Notes: generated by a model from the sequence alone, not told the origin. Counted from the first letter of the stretch, positions 42,474 through 51,329 are shown. The stretch is 64,000 nucleotides of DNA from Microlunatus phosphovorus NM-1 (GCF_000270245.1 NC_015635.1:4588001-4652000), one strand, 5' to 3'. Program-made: numbers and translations.

Positions 42474-44569
42474 CGGGGCCCTCCGTTCGGCTGAAGCAGT
42501 CCAGCTGGCCCGCACGGCTCGTCCGGCTGTCGCGGTCCGTCCGGCCGTCGCAGTCCGTCCGGTTGTCGCAGTTCGTCCGGCTGTCGCAGCGGCAGGATCG
42601 CGGTCACCACCGTGCCGGTCGGTTGTCCGGGTGTGATGACCAGACTGCCGCCCTGCTCCTCGGCACGCTCCAGCATCGAACGGGTGCCGACCCCACCGAC
42701 AGCGTTGGCGCCGATCCCATTTCCGTTGTCGGCGCAGACCAGCCGCAGAGACAACCGATCCACGGTGATCTCCAGCCGGCAGTGGTCGACCCCGCTGTGT
42801 CGGGCAGCGTTCGTGACCGCCTCGCCGGCGATCCCGTACGCGGCCTCGGCCAGCCCGTCCGGCAGACCTGCCAGCTCCGTAGCGGCAGCCGCTGGGCACA
42901 CCAACTCGACCGTCATGCCGGCGGCGCGCTGCTGCTCCACCAGCTCGAGCAGCGCTGCGTAGAGTCCCAGCTCCAGGAGCACAGGCGGCAGCAGACTGCG
43001 GGAGGCGGATCGGACATCGTCGATGCGTCGGGACAGCTCAGTCTGCAACCCGGCCACCATGGTGCCGGCCGCCGCTGGATCAGCACCGAGGGTGTTCTGC
43101 ACGCCCTGCAGCCCGAGTCGCAGCCCGGCCAGCCAGGGCACCAGTCCGTCGTGTAGCTCACGTCGGATCACCTGCCGCTCCCGCAACCGAGCGGTGGTCA
43201 GACGTTCACGGGTCGTCTCCAGCGCGGCGGCGTTGTCGGCGAGTACGACGGCGGCGGTCACGACCTCCAGCAGTCGTTCCAGTGAGCTGCGTCCACGCCC
43301 GTCGAGCAGCTCGCCCGCCGGCAGGGTGATCTCCACCTGGCCGACGACTCGACCTCGGTGCACCAACTGGTGTTGCTCCGGCGCCGCAGTCGGGCTCCCC
43401 CAGCGGCCACGTACCTCGAGGTCTTCGGATTCCCGGTCATCGCTGCTGCGGAGAGTGACCGACTCCAGCCGCAAGGCGCGGCCGAGCGTCTCGGCCACCG
43501 AATCCAGCAGCGCCTGCTCCGACTCGGCCCGGCCCAACGCCGAGCCGAGCTGTGCGGCAACCGCCGTCGGATCCGAACCCGCTCCGTACACCATCCGCCG
43601 GACTCGACGCTGCAGCCACAGCCGGGATGGCTGCAGCGCGGCAACCACGGCCGCGGTGCCGACAAGCGCTGCGGCCGTCTGGTTGCCGATCAGCCCTGAG
43701 ATGACGACGCTCACCAGCAGGTAGACCGCGATCAGCACCGCGGTCAGCGAACCTGCCACGGCAGCGCGCGAGATCGACAGCTCCAGGCCCCAGAGCCGTT
43801 GCCGGGCCACGACCGCCAGGATCGCGATCGGGAAGACCGTCTGGCAGGCCAGATGCAACGCCGGCACCGTCCAGTCCGGGACCAGGCCGTACGGCAACAA
43901 CAGCGGCAGGAATGACAGGGCCAGCACGGCGGTGCCCGTCGCCAGCCAGCGCAGGCCTTCGCGTTCGCCTGCTGGCGCAGTTCGCCGCCGACGCTCCACG
44001 GCGGCGGCGGTGACGAGCCCCCAGAGCACCGCGACGAGGATCACTGCCGCGATGGCCGCAAGAGCGTCCTCCGGGAGAGCCTGTCCGAGCACCCCGAAGC
44101 CGAGCGTCAGCAGCATCCCCGGCGCCGCGCACAGCCACGCCGCCCGATCGACGTCCCGGCGTACCAGCCAGGGAACGACCAGGAACAGGCTCATCGTGCC
44201 CGGCACCCACGCCGTGGAATAGAGCGCCTCGATGACCGGTGCATCGGGCAGCCGTCCGACTTGGCTTGCCTGAGCCCAGGCACCCCCGAACGCGGCCAGA
44301 CCGCCACCGACCGCGGCGACCAGCAAGAAGATGATCACGACATGCCGCCGGCGCGCCAGCAGCACCGACGCCACCGTGCCGTAGACGGCCGCCATCGTCG
44401 CGTCGGTGACCACGAAGAGCCAGTCGTCGGAGAATGCCTCCGGGCCGGCGGAGGTGAAGAAGAGCACCAGCGCTGACAGGCAGAGCACCCAGCAACCCAC
44501 GGTGACAGCCCAGGCCGCCCCCGGAGAACCGGGGACGGCCTGCTGCCGAGGGACGGCGATGGTGATCAT
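42470..44569 (-). CDS. Polytopic membrane sensor histidine kinase (HPK7 type)
   Basis: 699 aa. About ten hydrophobic segments occupy residues 20-345 with no obvious extracellular domain. They are followed by a GAF-like region (about 360-470), the dimerisation helix with the phospho-acceptor His (ERQVIRRELHDGLVPWLAGLRLGLQ) and a HATPase domain (GEAVTNAARHSGVDHCRLEI, VCADNGNGIG, GGVGTRSMLERAEEQGG). The end carries four 6-residue repeats (LRQPDE type) encoded by an 18-bp tandem repeat. The ligand is unknown; sensing within the membrane is likely. Pairs with the response regulator downstream. Confidence 0.93.
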   Translation of the reverse strand: MITIAVPRQQAVPGSPGAAWAVTVGCWVLCLSALVLFFTSAGPEAFSDDWLFVVTDATMAAVYGTVASVLLARRRHVVIIFLLVAAVGGGLAAFGGAWAQASQVGRLPDAPVIEALYSTAWVPGTMSLFLVVPWLVRRDVDRAAWLCAAPGMLLTLGFGVLGQALPEDALAAIAAVILVAVLWGLVTAAAVERRRRTAPAGEREGLRWLATGTAVLALSFLPLLLPYGLVPDWTVPALHLACQTVFPIAILAVVARQRLWGLELSISRAAVAGSLTAVLIAVYLLVSVVISGLIGNQTAAALVGTAAVVAALQPSRLWLQRRVRRMVYGAGSDPTAVAAQLGSALGRAESEQALLDSVAETLGRALRLESVTLRSSDDRESEDLEVRGRWGSPTAAPEQHQLVHRGRVVGQVEITLPAGELLDGRGRSSLERLLEVVTAAVVLADNAAALETTRERLTTARLRERQVIRRELHDGLVPWLAGLRLGLQGVQNTLGADPAAAGTMVAGLQTELSRRIDDVRSASRSLLPPVLLELGLYAALLELVEQQRAAGMTVELVCPAAAATELAGLPDGLAEAAYGIAGEAVTNAARHSGVDHCRLEITVDRLSLRLVCADNGNGIGANAVGGVGTRSMLERAEEQGGSLVITPGQPTGTVVTAILPLRQPDELRQPDGLRRPDGPRQPDEPCGPAGLLQPNGGPR
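42518..42589 (-). repeat. 18-bp in-frame tandem repeat, 4 copies, in the kinase gene tail
   Basis: Four 18-bp units of the form TCCGTCCGGCTGTCGCAG lie end to end with one to three differences each. On the coding strand they give LRQPDE, LRQPDG, LRRPDG and PRQPDE at the kinase C-terminus. The number of copies could vary between strains. Confidence 0.9.
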
Positions 44570-44592
44570 CGTCTGGACCTCATCACTCGACC

Positions 44593-45270
44593 CTAGCGGC
44601 GATCTCCGAGCAGGAAGCCGAGCGCGACCACCAGCAGCCAGAGCGGACCGACGAAGCCGGCCATGTACTGCAAGGGCGAGACTCCCAGCAGCGCGGTGAG
44701 CGCACCCAGCACCAGGCTCACCACCCCGATCCAGCGCGGCGCGGCACCTCGCAACGAGGCCAGCCCGAGAGCGACGGCACTCACCCCGGCGGCCACCCAC
44801 AGCCACGAGATGGTCGCCACCCAGTGGGAGTAGAACGACACATCGGTGGCCGGCATCATCCCCGGTGTGGCCAGCCCGAAGATGAACTCGGTGTTCAGCC
44901 CAGCACCCATGATCAAGATCGCGGATGTGATCACCAGTCCGATGGCCGCCACGTTCGGCAGCAGCGAGTCGGCCGGCGCCTGTGCGTCCAGTCGGCGTTT
45001 GAGGCCGGCAGCGAAGATCATCAGCAGCAGCGCGGCGATGGTGGTGGTGAGATGGAAGCCGATCAGCACCGGCACCTTGGTGGACAGCTGCTCGGCGACC
45101 CACGCGGCGGTCGGCGGTGTGGCGGCGTCGTACACCGGGCTCGCCATCGTCGAGAGCTGAATACTGGCGACCGCGCTTCCGCCGGCGAGGACGCCTGCGG
45201 CTGCCCAGCCGCGTTTGGCTCCCCGCGACGAGACCGGCTGCTCCACTCGCGCCTGATCGATCGTTGTCAT
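44593..45270 (-). CDS. DUF4386-like polytopic membrane protein
   Basis: 225 aa, ATG 45270 with GGAAGGAA upstream. About six hydrophobic helices. The first (GWAAAGVLAGGSAVASIQLSTMASPVYDAA), an N-terminal cytosolic tail of 20 residues and the WVAEQLSTKVPVLIGFHLTTTIAALLLMIFAAGLKRRL segment suggest the DUF4386-type family, but I am not certain. No catalytic motif is visible. It precedes the kinase gene by 23 bp in the same direction and may be the partner that the two-component pair monitors or controls; this is inference. Confidence 0.6.
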   Translation of the reverse strand: MTTIDQARVEQPVSSRGAKRGWAAAGVLAGGSAVASIQLSTMASPVYDAATPPTAAWVAEQLSTKVPVLIGFHLTTTIAALLLMIFAAGLKRRLDAQAPADSLLPNVAAIGLVITSAILIMGAGLNTEFIFGLATPGMMPATDVSFYSHWVATISWLWVAAGVSAVALGLASLRGAAPRWIGVVSLVLGALTALLGVSPLQYMAGFVGPLWLLVVALGFLLGDRR

Positions 45271-45290
45271 CTGATTCCTTCCCCGAAAGG

Positions 45291-45310
45291 CACCGGCCGA
45301 TTTGCCGGTG
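45291..45310. terminator. Short hairpin upstream of the membrane-protein gene
   Basis: CACCGGC / GCCGGTG with a 6-nt loop, in the 149 bp between dapC and the membrane-protein gene. Too short to be sure; it could close the dapC transcript. Confidence 0.35.
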
Positions 45311-45419
45311 TGGAACCACGATCACCCGCCCGGGCGCCCAGAGATCAGGGCGCGGCGTCCCGACTTTCCGGGCGGATCAGTACGGGCACGATCGGCGCGG
45401 CGCAGTCAGCACGACCACG

Positions 45420-46544
45420 TCATACGGCCAGCCGAGCGACGGCGGCAGCGATCCGTTCATCGGTGCCGGTCAGCGCGACCCGGACGTGTTGCGCGGCGGC
45501 GGCGCCGTAGAAGTCGCCCGGTGCGGCCAGAATGCCGCGCTCGGCCAGCCAGGCCACCGAATCACGTCCCGACTCACCGCGAGTCGCCCACAGATACAGC
45601 GACCCCTCGGAGTGGTCGATGGTGAAGCCCGCCTGCTCCAAGGCCGGCCTCAGCAGCGCGCGCCGACGCCGATAGCGCTCGTACTGCTCGACGACATGGC
45701 TCTGATCGTCCAACAGCACCCGCATCGCCTCCTGGACCGGCCGTGGCACGATCATCCCGGCGTGCTTGCGGACGGCCAGCAACTCGGCGACCAGTGCTGC
45801 GTCGCCGGCGACGAAACCGGCCCGATAGCCGGCCAAGTTGGAGCGTTTGGACAGCGAGTGGAGTGCCAGCAGCCCGGTGTGGTCACCATCGCAGATGGAC
45901 GGATGGAGCACCGAGACCGGCTCAGCGTCCCAGCCGAATTCGCCGTAGCACTCGTCGGAGGCGACGATTGCGCCGCGCTCCCGGGCCCAGTCGACCCGGC
46001 GCTTCAGCTCGTCGGCGGACAGGATCTGACCGGTCGGGTTGCCGGGCGAGTTCAGCCAGACCAGCCCCGGCACCTGGGTGAGCGTGGTCAGATCATCGAC
46101 AGCTGCCGCCTGGCAGCCGGCAATCCGGGCACCGACCTCGTACGTCGGATAGGCCATCGTCGGGAACACGACCAGGTCATCCGGTCCCAGACCCAACAGC
46201 GTCGGCAGCCAGGCGACCAGTTCCTTGGTGCCGATCACCGGCAGGGTGGCGTCGGGGACGAGCCCGGTCGCTCCCCAGCGGCGCCCGAGATAGCCCGCGA
46301 TCGCCTCCCGCAGCCGAGGCGTGCCCGCAGTCTGCGGATAGCCGGGGCTGTCGGCAGCGTCGGCGAGCGCGCGTTGGCCTAGTTGAGGGGTCGGGTCGAC
46401 CGGGGTGCCGACCGACAGATCGATGATCCCGTCGGGATGGGTGGCGGCAACGGCCTTGGCCTCGGCCAGGGAGTCCCAGGGGAAGTCCGGCAGGCTGGCC
46501 GCCAGCCGACGCCGCCCGCGAGCGCGCGAGCCGGCCTGGCTCAC
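45420..46544 (-). CDS. dapC: N-succinyldiaminopimelate aminotransferase
   Basis: 374 aa. GTG 46544 overlaps the ferredoxin stop (GTGA). It is a PLP-dependent class I/II aminotransferase: IDLSVGTPVDPTP, GYPQTAGTPRLREAI, GLVWLNSPGNPTGQ with the conserved Asn, SDECYGEFGW, and the Schiff-base Lys in LHSLSKRSNLAGYRAGF. The order ferredoxin-dapC is the one found in mycobacteria, where this enzyme transaminates N-succinyl-2-amino-6-oxopimelate. It feeds DapE, whose gene is 14 kb away in the window. Confidence 0.92.
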   Translation of the reverse strand: MSQAGSRARGRRRLAASLPDFPWDSLAEAKAVAATHPDGIIDLSVGTPVDPTPQLGQRALADAADSPGYPQTAGTPRLREAIAGYLGRRWGATGLVPDATLPVIGTKELVAWLPTLLGLGPDDLVVFPTMAYPTYEVGARIAGCQAAAVDDLTTLTQVPGLVWLNSPGNPTGQILSADELKRRVDWARERGAIVASDECYGEFGWDAEPVSVLHPSICDGDHTGLLALHSLSKRSNLAGYRAGFVAGDAALVAELLAVRKHAGMIVPRPVQEAMRVLLDDQSHVVEQYERYRRRRALLRPALEQAGFTIDHSEGSLYLWATRGESGRDSVAWLAERGILAAPGDFYGAAAAQHVRVALTGTDERIAAAVARLAV

Positions 46545-46864
46545 TCCTCGCCCTGCGGCGGCAGGGCCTCGATCAGCGGGTGATCCTTGTCGATGACGCC
46601 CATCTTGGCCGCGCCACCGGGCGAGCCCAGGTCGTTGAAGAAGTCGACGTTGGCGTTGTAGTACTCGCTCCACTCATCGGGCGTGTCGTCCTCGTAGAAG
46701 ATCGCCTCGACGGGGCAGACCGGCTCGCACGCACCACAGTCGACGCACTCGTCGGGGTGGATGTAAAGCATCCGCTTGCCCTCGTAGATGCAGTCGACCG
46801 GACACTCCTCCACGCAGGCACGGTCTTTGACATCCACACACGGCTGCGCGATGACGTACGTCAC
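46541..46864 (-). CDS. fdxA: 7Fe ferredoxin
   Basis: 107 aa from GTG 46864 with GAGGAGA upstream. The first cluster motif (CVDVKDRACVEECPVDC) is the 3Fe-4S/4Fe-4S type, the second is CVDCGACEPVCPVEAI. The C-terminal 55 residues (DEWSEYYNANVDFF) are the usual actinobacterial FdxA/FdxC extension. It carries electrons in the cytosol, for example to P450s. It is the first gene of the fdxA-dapC pair and divergent from the GNAT gene; AGTATC/GATACT at 46960-46965 may contain the two opposed -10 boxes. Confidence 0.95.
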   Translation of the reverse strand: MTYVIAQPCVDVKDRACVEECPVDCIYEGKRMLYIHPDECVDCGACEPVCPVEAIFYEDDTPDEWSEYYNANVDFFNDLGSPGGAAKMGVIDKDHPLIEALPPQGEE

Positions 46865-47002
46865 GAGAGTTCTCTCCTCGGTATGTGAGTGTGACCGCTG
46901 GGGGTCGGTCGACCGGGTTTCGGAGCGCCCGGCCGATGCGGCCACACGACTGTGGTCCTAGTATCGCGCTTCCGGTTGTCGGCGGAAGTTGGTCTCGGAG
47001 TG

Positions 47003-47971
47003 ATGGACATCGCACTCGGCAAAGCACGGGTAGGTGAGCGTTGGGTGCTGCGCTGCCGGCAGCCCGACGGCTCGGCCACCGACGTGACCGGGTGGCTGGT
47101 CTCGGTGACCTCGGATGCGGTCACCATCGAGTCCGCGAGCCAGCCGCCGCGCACCATCGGGCGGGATCGCATCATCGTCGCCAAACGAGTGCCGGCCGCG
47201 GCCGGCGGACCCGACCCCCGCCGTACGCCGGCCGATGAGCTGGAGCGCGCGGTGCTCACCGGCTGGCTGGCTGACAGCGAGGCGCTGGGCGAATGGACCT
47301 TGCGCGCCGGTGGTGGATTCTCCGCGCGGGCCAACTCGGTGCTGGCGGTGGGCGATCCGGGGGTGCCGCTCCCCCAGGCCGTCGAGCGGGTGATCGGGTA
47401 TGCCCAGGCGCACGGCATCGCTCCCCAGGCGCAGGTGATCGTGGGTTCCGCCGCTGACCACGGGTTGGTCGCCTTGGGCTGGCTCCCGGTGCACGTGACC
47501 ACCGAGGTCCTGGTCTGCCGACTCACCACGCTGCTCGGCGACGGTATGCCCGATCCACGGGTCGAGGTGAGTGAGGAACTGGACGACGGCTGGCTGGCGG
47601 CATTCGGACGCAGCCGGCCGCATGATGCCGACCCCGAGGTCGTCCGCCGGATCTTGACCGGCCAGCCGCCCACGGCGTACGCGTCTGTCCTCGCCGAGGA
47701 CGGCGAGAGGATCGCCGCGATCGCTCGCGGCCATGTCAGCGGATCCTGGCTGGGCCTGATGGCCATCTGGACCGAACCCGAGCACCGCCGCCGGGGTCTC
47801 GCCACGGCCATGATGCGCTCGCTCGGTCACTGGGCAGCCCGTCGTGGTGCCCGCTACGTCTACCTGCAGGTCGCCCAGCAGAATCTGACCGCTCAGCAGG
47901 CGTACGCCCGGCTCGGCTTCGTCCACCACCACAGCTATCGCTACTTGGCTCCGCCGACAGCCCTTCCGTGA
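47003..47971 (+). CDS. GNAT-family N-acetyltransferase with N-terminal beta-barrel-like domain
   Basis: 322 aa from ATG 47003. GGAG sits 3-6 nt upstream, and GTG 47000 is an alternative. Residues about 1-60 form a small beta domain (ARVGERWVLRCRQPDGSATDVTGWLVSVTSDAVTIES), about 75-190 is a degenerate GNAT-like half, and about 200-315 is a complete GNAT domain with the acetyl-CoA loop WTEPEHRRRGLATAMM and QQNLTAQQAYARLGFVHHHSY. The substrate is unknown. A family A palindrome begins right at the stop codon. Confidence 0.88.
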   Translation: MDIALGKARVGERWVLRCRQPDGSATDVTGWLVSVTSDAVTIESASQPPRTIGRDRIIVAKRVPAAAGGPDPRRTPADELERAVLTGWLADSEALGEWTLRAGGGFSARANSVLAVGDPGVPLPQAVERVIGYAQAHGIAPQAQVIVGSAADHGLVALGWLPVHVTTEVLVCRLTTLLGDGMPDPRVEVSEELDDGWLAAFGRSRPHDADPEVVRRILTGQPPTAYASVLAEDGERIAAIARGHVSGSWLGLMAIWTEPEHRRRGLATAMMRSLGHWAARRGARYVYLQVAQQNLTAQQAYARLGFVHHHSYRYLAPPTALP

Positions 47972-48039
47972 GATCTGCTCGATCTTGTTGGATCTGCGCT
48001 ACCTGTAGATAGCGCGAATCCGACAAGATCGAGCAACAT
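47972..48039. repeat. 68-bp dispersed palindrome (family A, copy 4)
   Basis: Left arm GATCTGCTCGATCTTGTTGG; right arm CCGACAAGATCGAGCAACAT, so the last bases have decayed. It begins 1 nt after the GNAT stop and lies between convergent genes. Confidence 0.85.
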
Positions 48040-48075
48040 TTGCCCAGTGCAGCCAGCAGTTGATCGGCCCACGGA

Positions 48076-49230
48076 TCACGGAGCGCGGAGGCGGAGCACC
48101 TGGCCCTCGTCGGTGAGCAGCCAGATCGAGCCGTCCGGAGCCTGCTCGACCTCCCGGACCCGGCGTCCCAGGTTCCACTCGTCACCCTTGATGGCGTCCG
48201 TGCCGTCCAGGTTCACCCGGATCAGGGCCTGGCCGGACAGCGCGCCCAGGAACGCATCACCCTGCCATTGCGGGAACATCGCACCGCGGTAGATCATCAG
48301 GCTGCCCGGCGACACGCTCGGATTCCACCACACCTTGGGAGCCTCGAACCCGTCCCCATCGGCGTGATCGGGGATGTCCGCGCCACCGTAGTGCGACCCG
48401 TTGGACGCCTTGGGCCAGCCGTAGTTGGCGCCGGCGCGCACCAGATTCAACTCGTCGCCGCCTTGTGGCCCCATCTCGGAGTTCCACAGATTGCCATCGG
48501 CGTCGAAGGCGATGCCGAGCGGGTTGCGATGACCGTACGTCCAGATCTCCGCCGCCACCCCACCCCGGTCGGCGAACGGGTTACCGTCCGCGGGCTGGCC
48601 CTCCGGCGTCAGGCGCAGGATCTTGCCCAGGTTCGCGCCCAGGTCCTGGGCGGGATCGAACTTCTGCCGCTCCCCCGAGGAGACGAACAGGTACGCGCCG
48701 TCCGGCGAGAAAGCCAGCCGGTGACCGTAGTGGCCGCTCCCGCTCACTTTGGGCTGCTGCCGCCAGATCACTGTCAGGTCGCTCAGTGCAGGGGATCCGC
48801 CGTCGGCGGTGAGCTTTGCCCGGCCCACGGCCGCGCCGGAACCGCCCTCACCGGCCTCCGCCCAACTGACGTACACCGTCGATGTCGAGGCGAAGTCCGG
48901 TGCCGCGATGACGTCGCCGAAGCCACCCTGCCCCGCGTGCACGACGTCCGGTACGCCGTCGACCTCGAGCAGTTGCCCGTCGGTGGTTCGGAGCGTGAGG
49001 TCGCCCCCACGTCCGCTGATCAGTGCCCGGCCATCCGGCAGGAAAGTCATCGCCCACGGCTCGTCCAGCTCCGCGATCTCCTCGATCACGAAGGGACGGC
49101 CGTTCGGTGCAGCGGTGGCAGCCGAAGTTGACTCAGCGGCTGGGCCGACGGACCGCTCCCCTTCGGGTGCGGCCGTACATCCAGCCAGCAGCCCGAGCGC
49201 AATCGCCACGATCCCGACCCGACGCATCAT
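48076..49230 (-). CDS. PQQ-type glucose/sorbosone dehydrogenase-like lipoprotein
   Basis: 384 aa. A lipoprotein signal peptide with lipobox LLAGC (Cys about 18) is followed by a six-bladed propeller of the GSDH family: LDEPWAMTFLPDGRALISGRGGDLTLRT, GHYGHRLAFSPDGAYLFVSSGERQ, WTYGHRNPLGIAFDADGNLWNSEMGPQGGDELNLVRAGANYGWP, a well-conserved signature. The His in YGHR is the usual catalytic/PQQ-side residue. It acts on the outer face of the membrane, on a sugar or sugar alcohol not known here. Leaderless start at ATG 49230. Confidence 0.9.
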   Translation of the reverse strand: MMRRVGIVAIALGLLAGCTAAPEGERSVGPAAESTSAATAAPNGRPFVIEEIAELDEPWAMTFLPDGRALISGRGGDLTLRTTDGQLLEVDGVPDVVHAGQGGFGDVIAAPDFASTSTVYVSWAEAGEGGSGAAVGRAKLTADGGSPALSDLTVIWRQQPKVSGSGHYGHRLAFSPDGAYLFVSSGERQKFDPAQDLGANLGKILRLTPEGQPADGNPFADRGGVAAEIWTYGHRNPLGIAFDADGNLWNSEMGPQGGDELNLVRAGANYGWPKASNGSHYGGADIPDHADGDGFEAPKVWWNPSVSPGSLMIYRGAMFPQWQGDAFLGALSGQALIRVNLDGTDAIKGDEWNLGRRVREVEQAPDGSIWLLTDEGQVLRLRAP

Positions 49231-49236
49231 GACGCG

Positions 49237-49242
49237 AAGCTA
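49237..49242 (-). promoter_or_regulatory. -10 box (TAGCTT) of a leaderless promoter
   Basis: TAGCTT on the minus strand, then CGCGTC, then ATGATG at 49230; no Shine-Dalgarno. Confidence 0.55.
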
Positions 49243-49271
49243 CCCGCTATCACAATCCGGAGCCTCACCAC

Positions 49272-49339
49272 GATCTGCTCGATCTTGTTGGATCTGCACT
49301 ATCTGTAGATCGAGCGAAGCCGACAAGATCGAGCAGATC
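49272..49339. repeat. 68-bp dispersed palindrome (family A, copy 5)
   Basis: Arms GATCTGCTCGATCTTGTTGG and CCGACAAGATCGAGCAGATC are near-perfect complements. It ends 8 nt from the stop of the VanW gene, and upstream of the lipoprotein gene. Confidence 0.92.
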
Positions 49340-49346
49340 CGTGGGG

Positions 49347-51320
49347 CTAGCGCTTGCAGGTGATCCGGTCGGTCGGGGCGTAGCGCCAGAAGAACTTCTC
49401 CGTCTTGACGACCTTGCCGTCGTTGCTGAAGATCCGCGAGTAGTTCACGTCGAAACCCTGGACCGGCGCCTGCGCCTCGCACTTGGGACTGTCGTCGGTG
49501 ATGTCACGCCCGGTCGTGAAGTTCGACTTGGCCAGGTTGGACGAGGCGATCTTGTCGTAGGTCTTGGTCGACCACATCTTGACTGTGATCGAGCCCCGCG
49601 AGCCGGGCGTCGACTTCTTCACGTACGCCTGTACCAGCACGCCGTACTTGGTGTTGTTCTGGAACTTCAGGTCCAGCGTCGGCCAGGCGACGGTGGCCTC
49701 CCGGCCGGGCGGGTAGCGATCGATGTAGAGCGTGTGCGGCTGGTGCTGGATGTCCTTCAGACCCGCGAAGAACATGGCATTGAACGTGGTGGTCGCGCTC
49801 TGCGAGACACCACCGCCCAGCTCCTTCTTGAACTTGCCGCCCTGGATGATGTAGCCCTCCACGAAGCCGTTGGCGGCGGTCCGCTCACCGACGATCCCGT
49901 TCAGGGAGAAGGTGTCCCCCGGCTTCAGCACCGTGTTGTTGATCAGCTGCGCGGCCCGATTGATGTTCACATTGCGGTAGTAGGCATAGGGGAAGTACGT
50001 GGTGAACTCGCCCGTCACTCGTTTGATGCCGAGCTTCTCGGCATCGGCGGTGGAGAAGGCCGCTTTGGCGCCGGTCAACTGAACCTCCGCGCGGCGATCC
50101 TTGCCGGTCTTCGCGAGCACCGGCTCGACCGCGCCGGCCAGATCCGCTGCCTTGACGGTCGTGCCGTTCACTGCCGGGATCACCTTCGGCTTGCCGTCGA
50201 CCAGCCGTACGGTCGCATTCCTCGGCTTCTTCAACTCGACCTTCGCCAGTGCCGGGCCGGCTTCGGAGTGCAGCTTCTTCGGGTCCAGCTGAGCCTTCAC
50301 CGTGCCATCGGCCACCACGACGTCGATCGAGTTGCCGATCATCGCCGGGGTGATGGTGAACGAGCCGGCCGTTCCGGCCTTCACAGTGACCGGGCCCGAG
50401 ACGGCAGGCTTCGCGTACGAGGCCACCACGTCCGCCACCTCGGCGGTGGTGATCTCCGGCTCGGTGATCGTCGCCGGAAGCTCCACGACTGCCGTGGACG
50501 GACCGAGGAAGGCAGCCTCGATCACCCCACCCGCCTTCTCCTGGTCCAGGCTCACTCCATCGCGGCCCTTGGTCTGCTCGATCTTGGCGCCATCGAAGGC
50601 GAGCTTGGCGTTCTTGGGCTTTCGGTCCAGATCGGCGGCCAGCGCAGCGACAGCGGCGGTCAGCTTCTGCTGGTCGGTCACCACGACCGGGTCGGTGTCC
50701 GAGCCACCCGTCAAGACCTGCCAGATGTGGCGCGGATCCAGACTCCGCCCACCACCGGCCGCCGAGATGCTCGCCGGGTAATCCACGCTCAGCCCGGCAT
50801 CGGCAGGCTGCACGGTCGCCTTCTGGTCGCCGGCGGTCACCGAGATGGGCGCGGTCGCGCGGTCGCCCAGCTCGCCCTGCAACTGCTGGATGGCCTGCTC
50901 CGTCGTCAGCCCGCCGACCGCGATGCCGGCGATCTGGGCGTCCTTCGGCAGCTTGTCGCCGGCCATCAGATAGCCGATCAGGTACACCGCACCCACCAAC
51001 ACCACGACCGCACCGGCGACGATGGCCACCAGCCGGGCCCGCTTCTGGCCGGCCGGCGACCCTGCGCTCTCCGCTGACACGGTGGTCTCCGACGAGACCG
51101 CGCCGTCCGACGTCGCAGACTCGGCCGCCGCAGGCGGCTCGGCGAAATCAAGCTGCTCCGCCGGGTCTGCCTGCTGCGTCTCATCGGGCGACTGCGCTGG
51201 TTCAGCGGGCAATGGTCCCCGGATCACGGTCGCATCCGGATCGATCGGATCTTCGGGTGACCCATGGGGCCGCCGAGCGTCGTCGGGCGGCCCGCTCGGC
51301 GGCGGGGACTGGCTGGTCAC
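49347..51320 (-). CDS. VanW-domain protein with peptidoglycan-binding-like repeats
   Basis: 657 aa. GTG 51320 has GAGG 7 nt upstream; a TTG at 51326 is the alternative. The first 100 residues are Pro/Glu/Ser-rich and cytosolic; one membrane helix follows (LVAIVAGAVVVLVGAVYLIGYLMAG). Two YoaR/PG_binding_4-like domains (DAQIAGIAVGGLTTEQAIQQLQ and the later GTVKAQLDPKKLHSEAG...VRLVDGKPKVIPAVNG) precede the VanW domain near 445-580 (NVNINRAAQLINNTVLKPGDTFSLNGIVGERTAANGF, GGGVSQSATTTFNAMFFAGL). It probably acts on the cell wall, but the exact reaction of VanW proteins is not known. Confidence 0.9.
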   Translation of the reverse strand: MTSQSPPPSGPPDDARRPHGSPEDPIDPDATVIRGPLPAEPAQSPDETQQADPAEQLDFAEPPAAAESATSDGAVSSETTVSAESAGSPAGQKRARLVAIVAGAVVVLVGAVYLIGYLMAGDKLPKDAQIAGIAVGGLTTEQAIQQLQGELGDRATAPISVTAGDQKATVQPADAGLSVDYPASISAAGGGRSLDPRHIWQVLTGGSDTDPVVVTDQQKLTAAVAALAADLDRKPKNAKLAFDGAKIEQTKGRDGVSLDQEKAGGVIEAAFLGPSTAVVELPATITEPEITTAEVADVVASYAKPAVSGPVTVKAGTAGSFTITPAMIGNSIDVVVADGTVKAQLDPKKLHSEAGPALAKVELKKPRNATVRLVDGKPKVIPAVNGTTVKAADLAGAVEPVLAKTGKDRRAEVQLTGAKAAFSTADAEKLGIKRVTGEFTTYFPYAYYRNVNINRAAQLINNTVLKPGDTFSLNGIVGERTAANGFVEGYIIQGGKFKKELGGGVSQSATTTFNAMFFAGLKDIQHQPHTLYIDRYPPGREATVAWPTLDLKFQNNTKYGVLVQAYVKKSTPGSRGSITVKMWSTKTYDKIASSNLAKSNFTTGRDITDDSPKCEAQAPVQGFDVNYSRIFSNDGKVVKTEKFFWRYAPTDRITCKR

Positions 51321-51329
51321 GGACAAACC

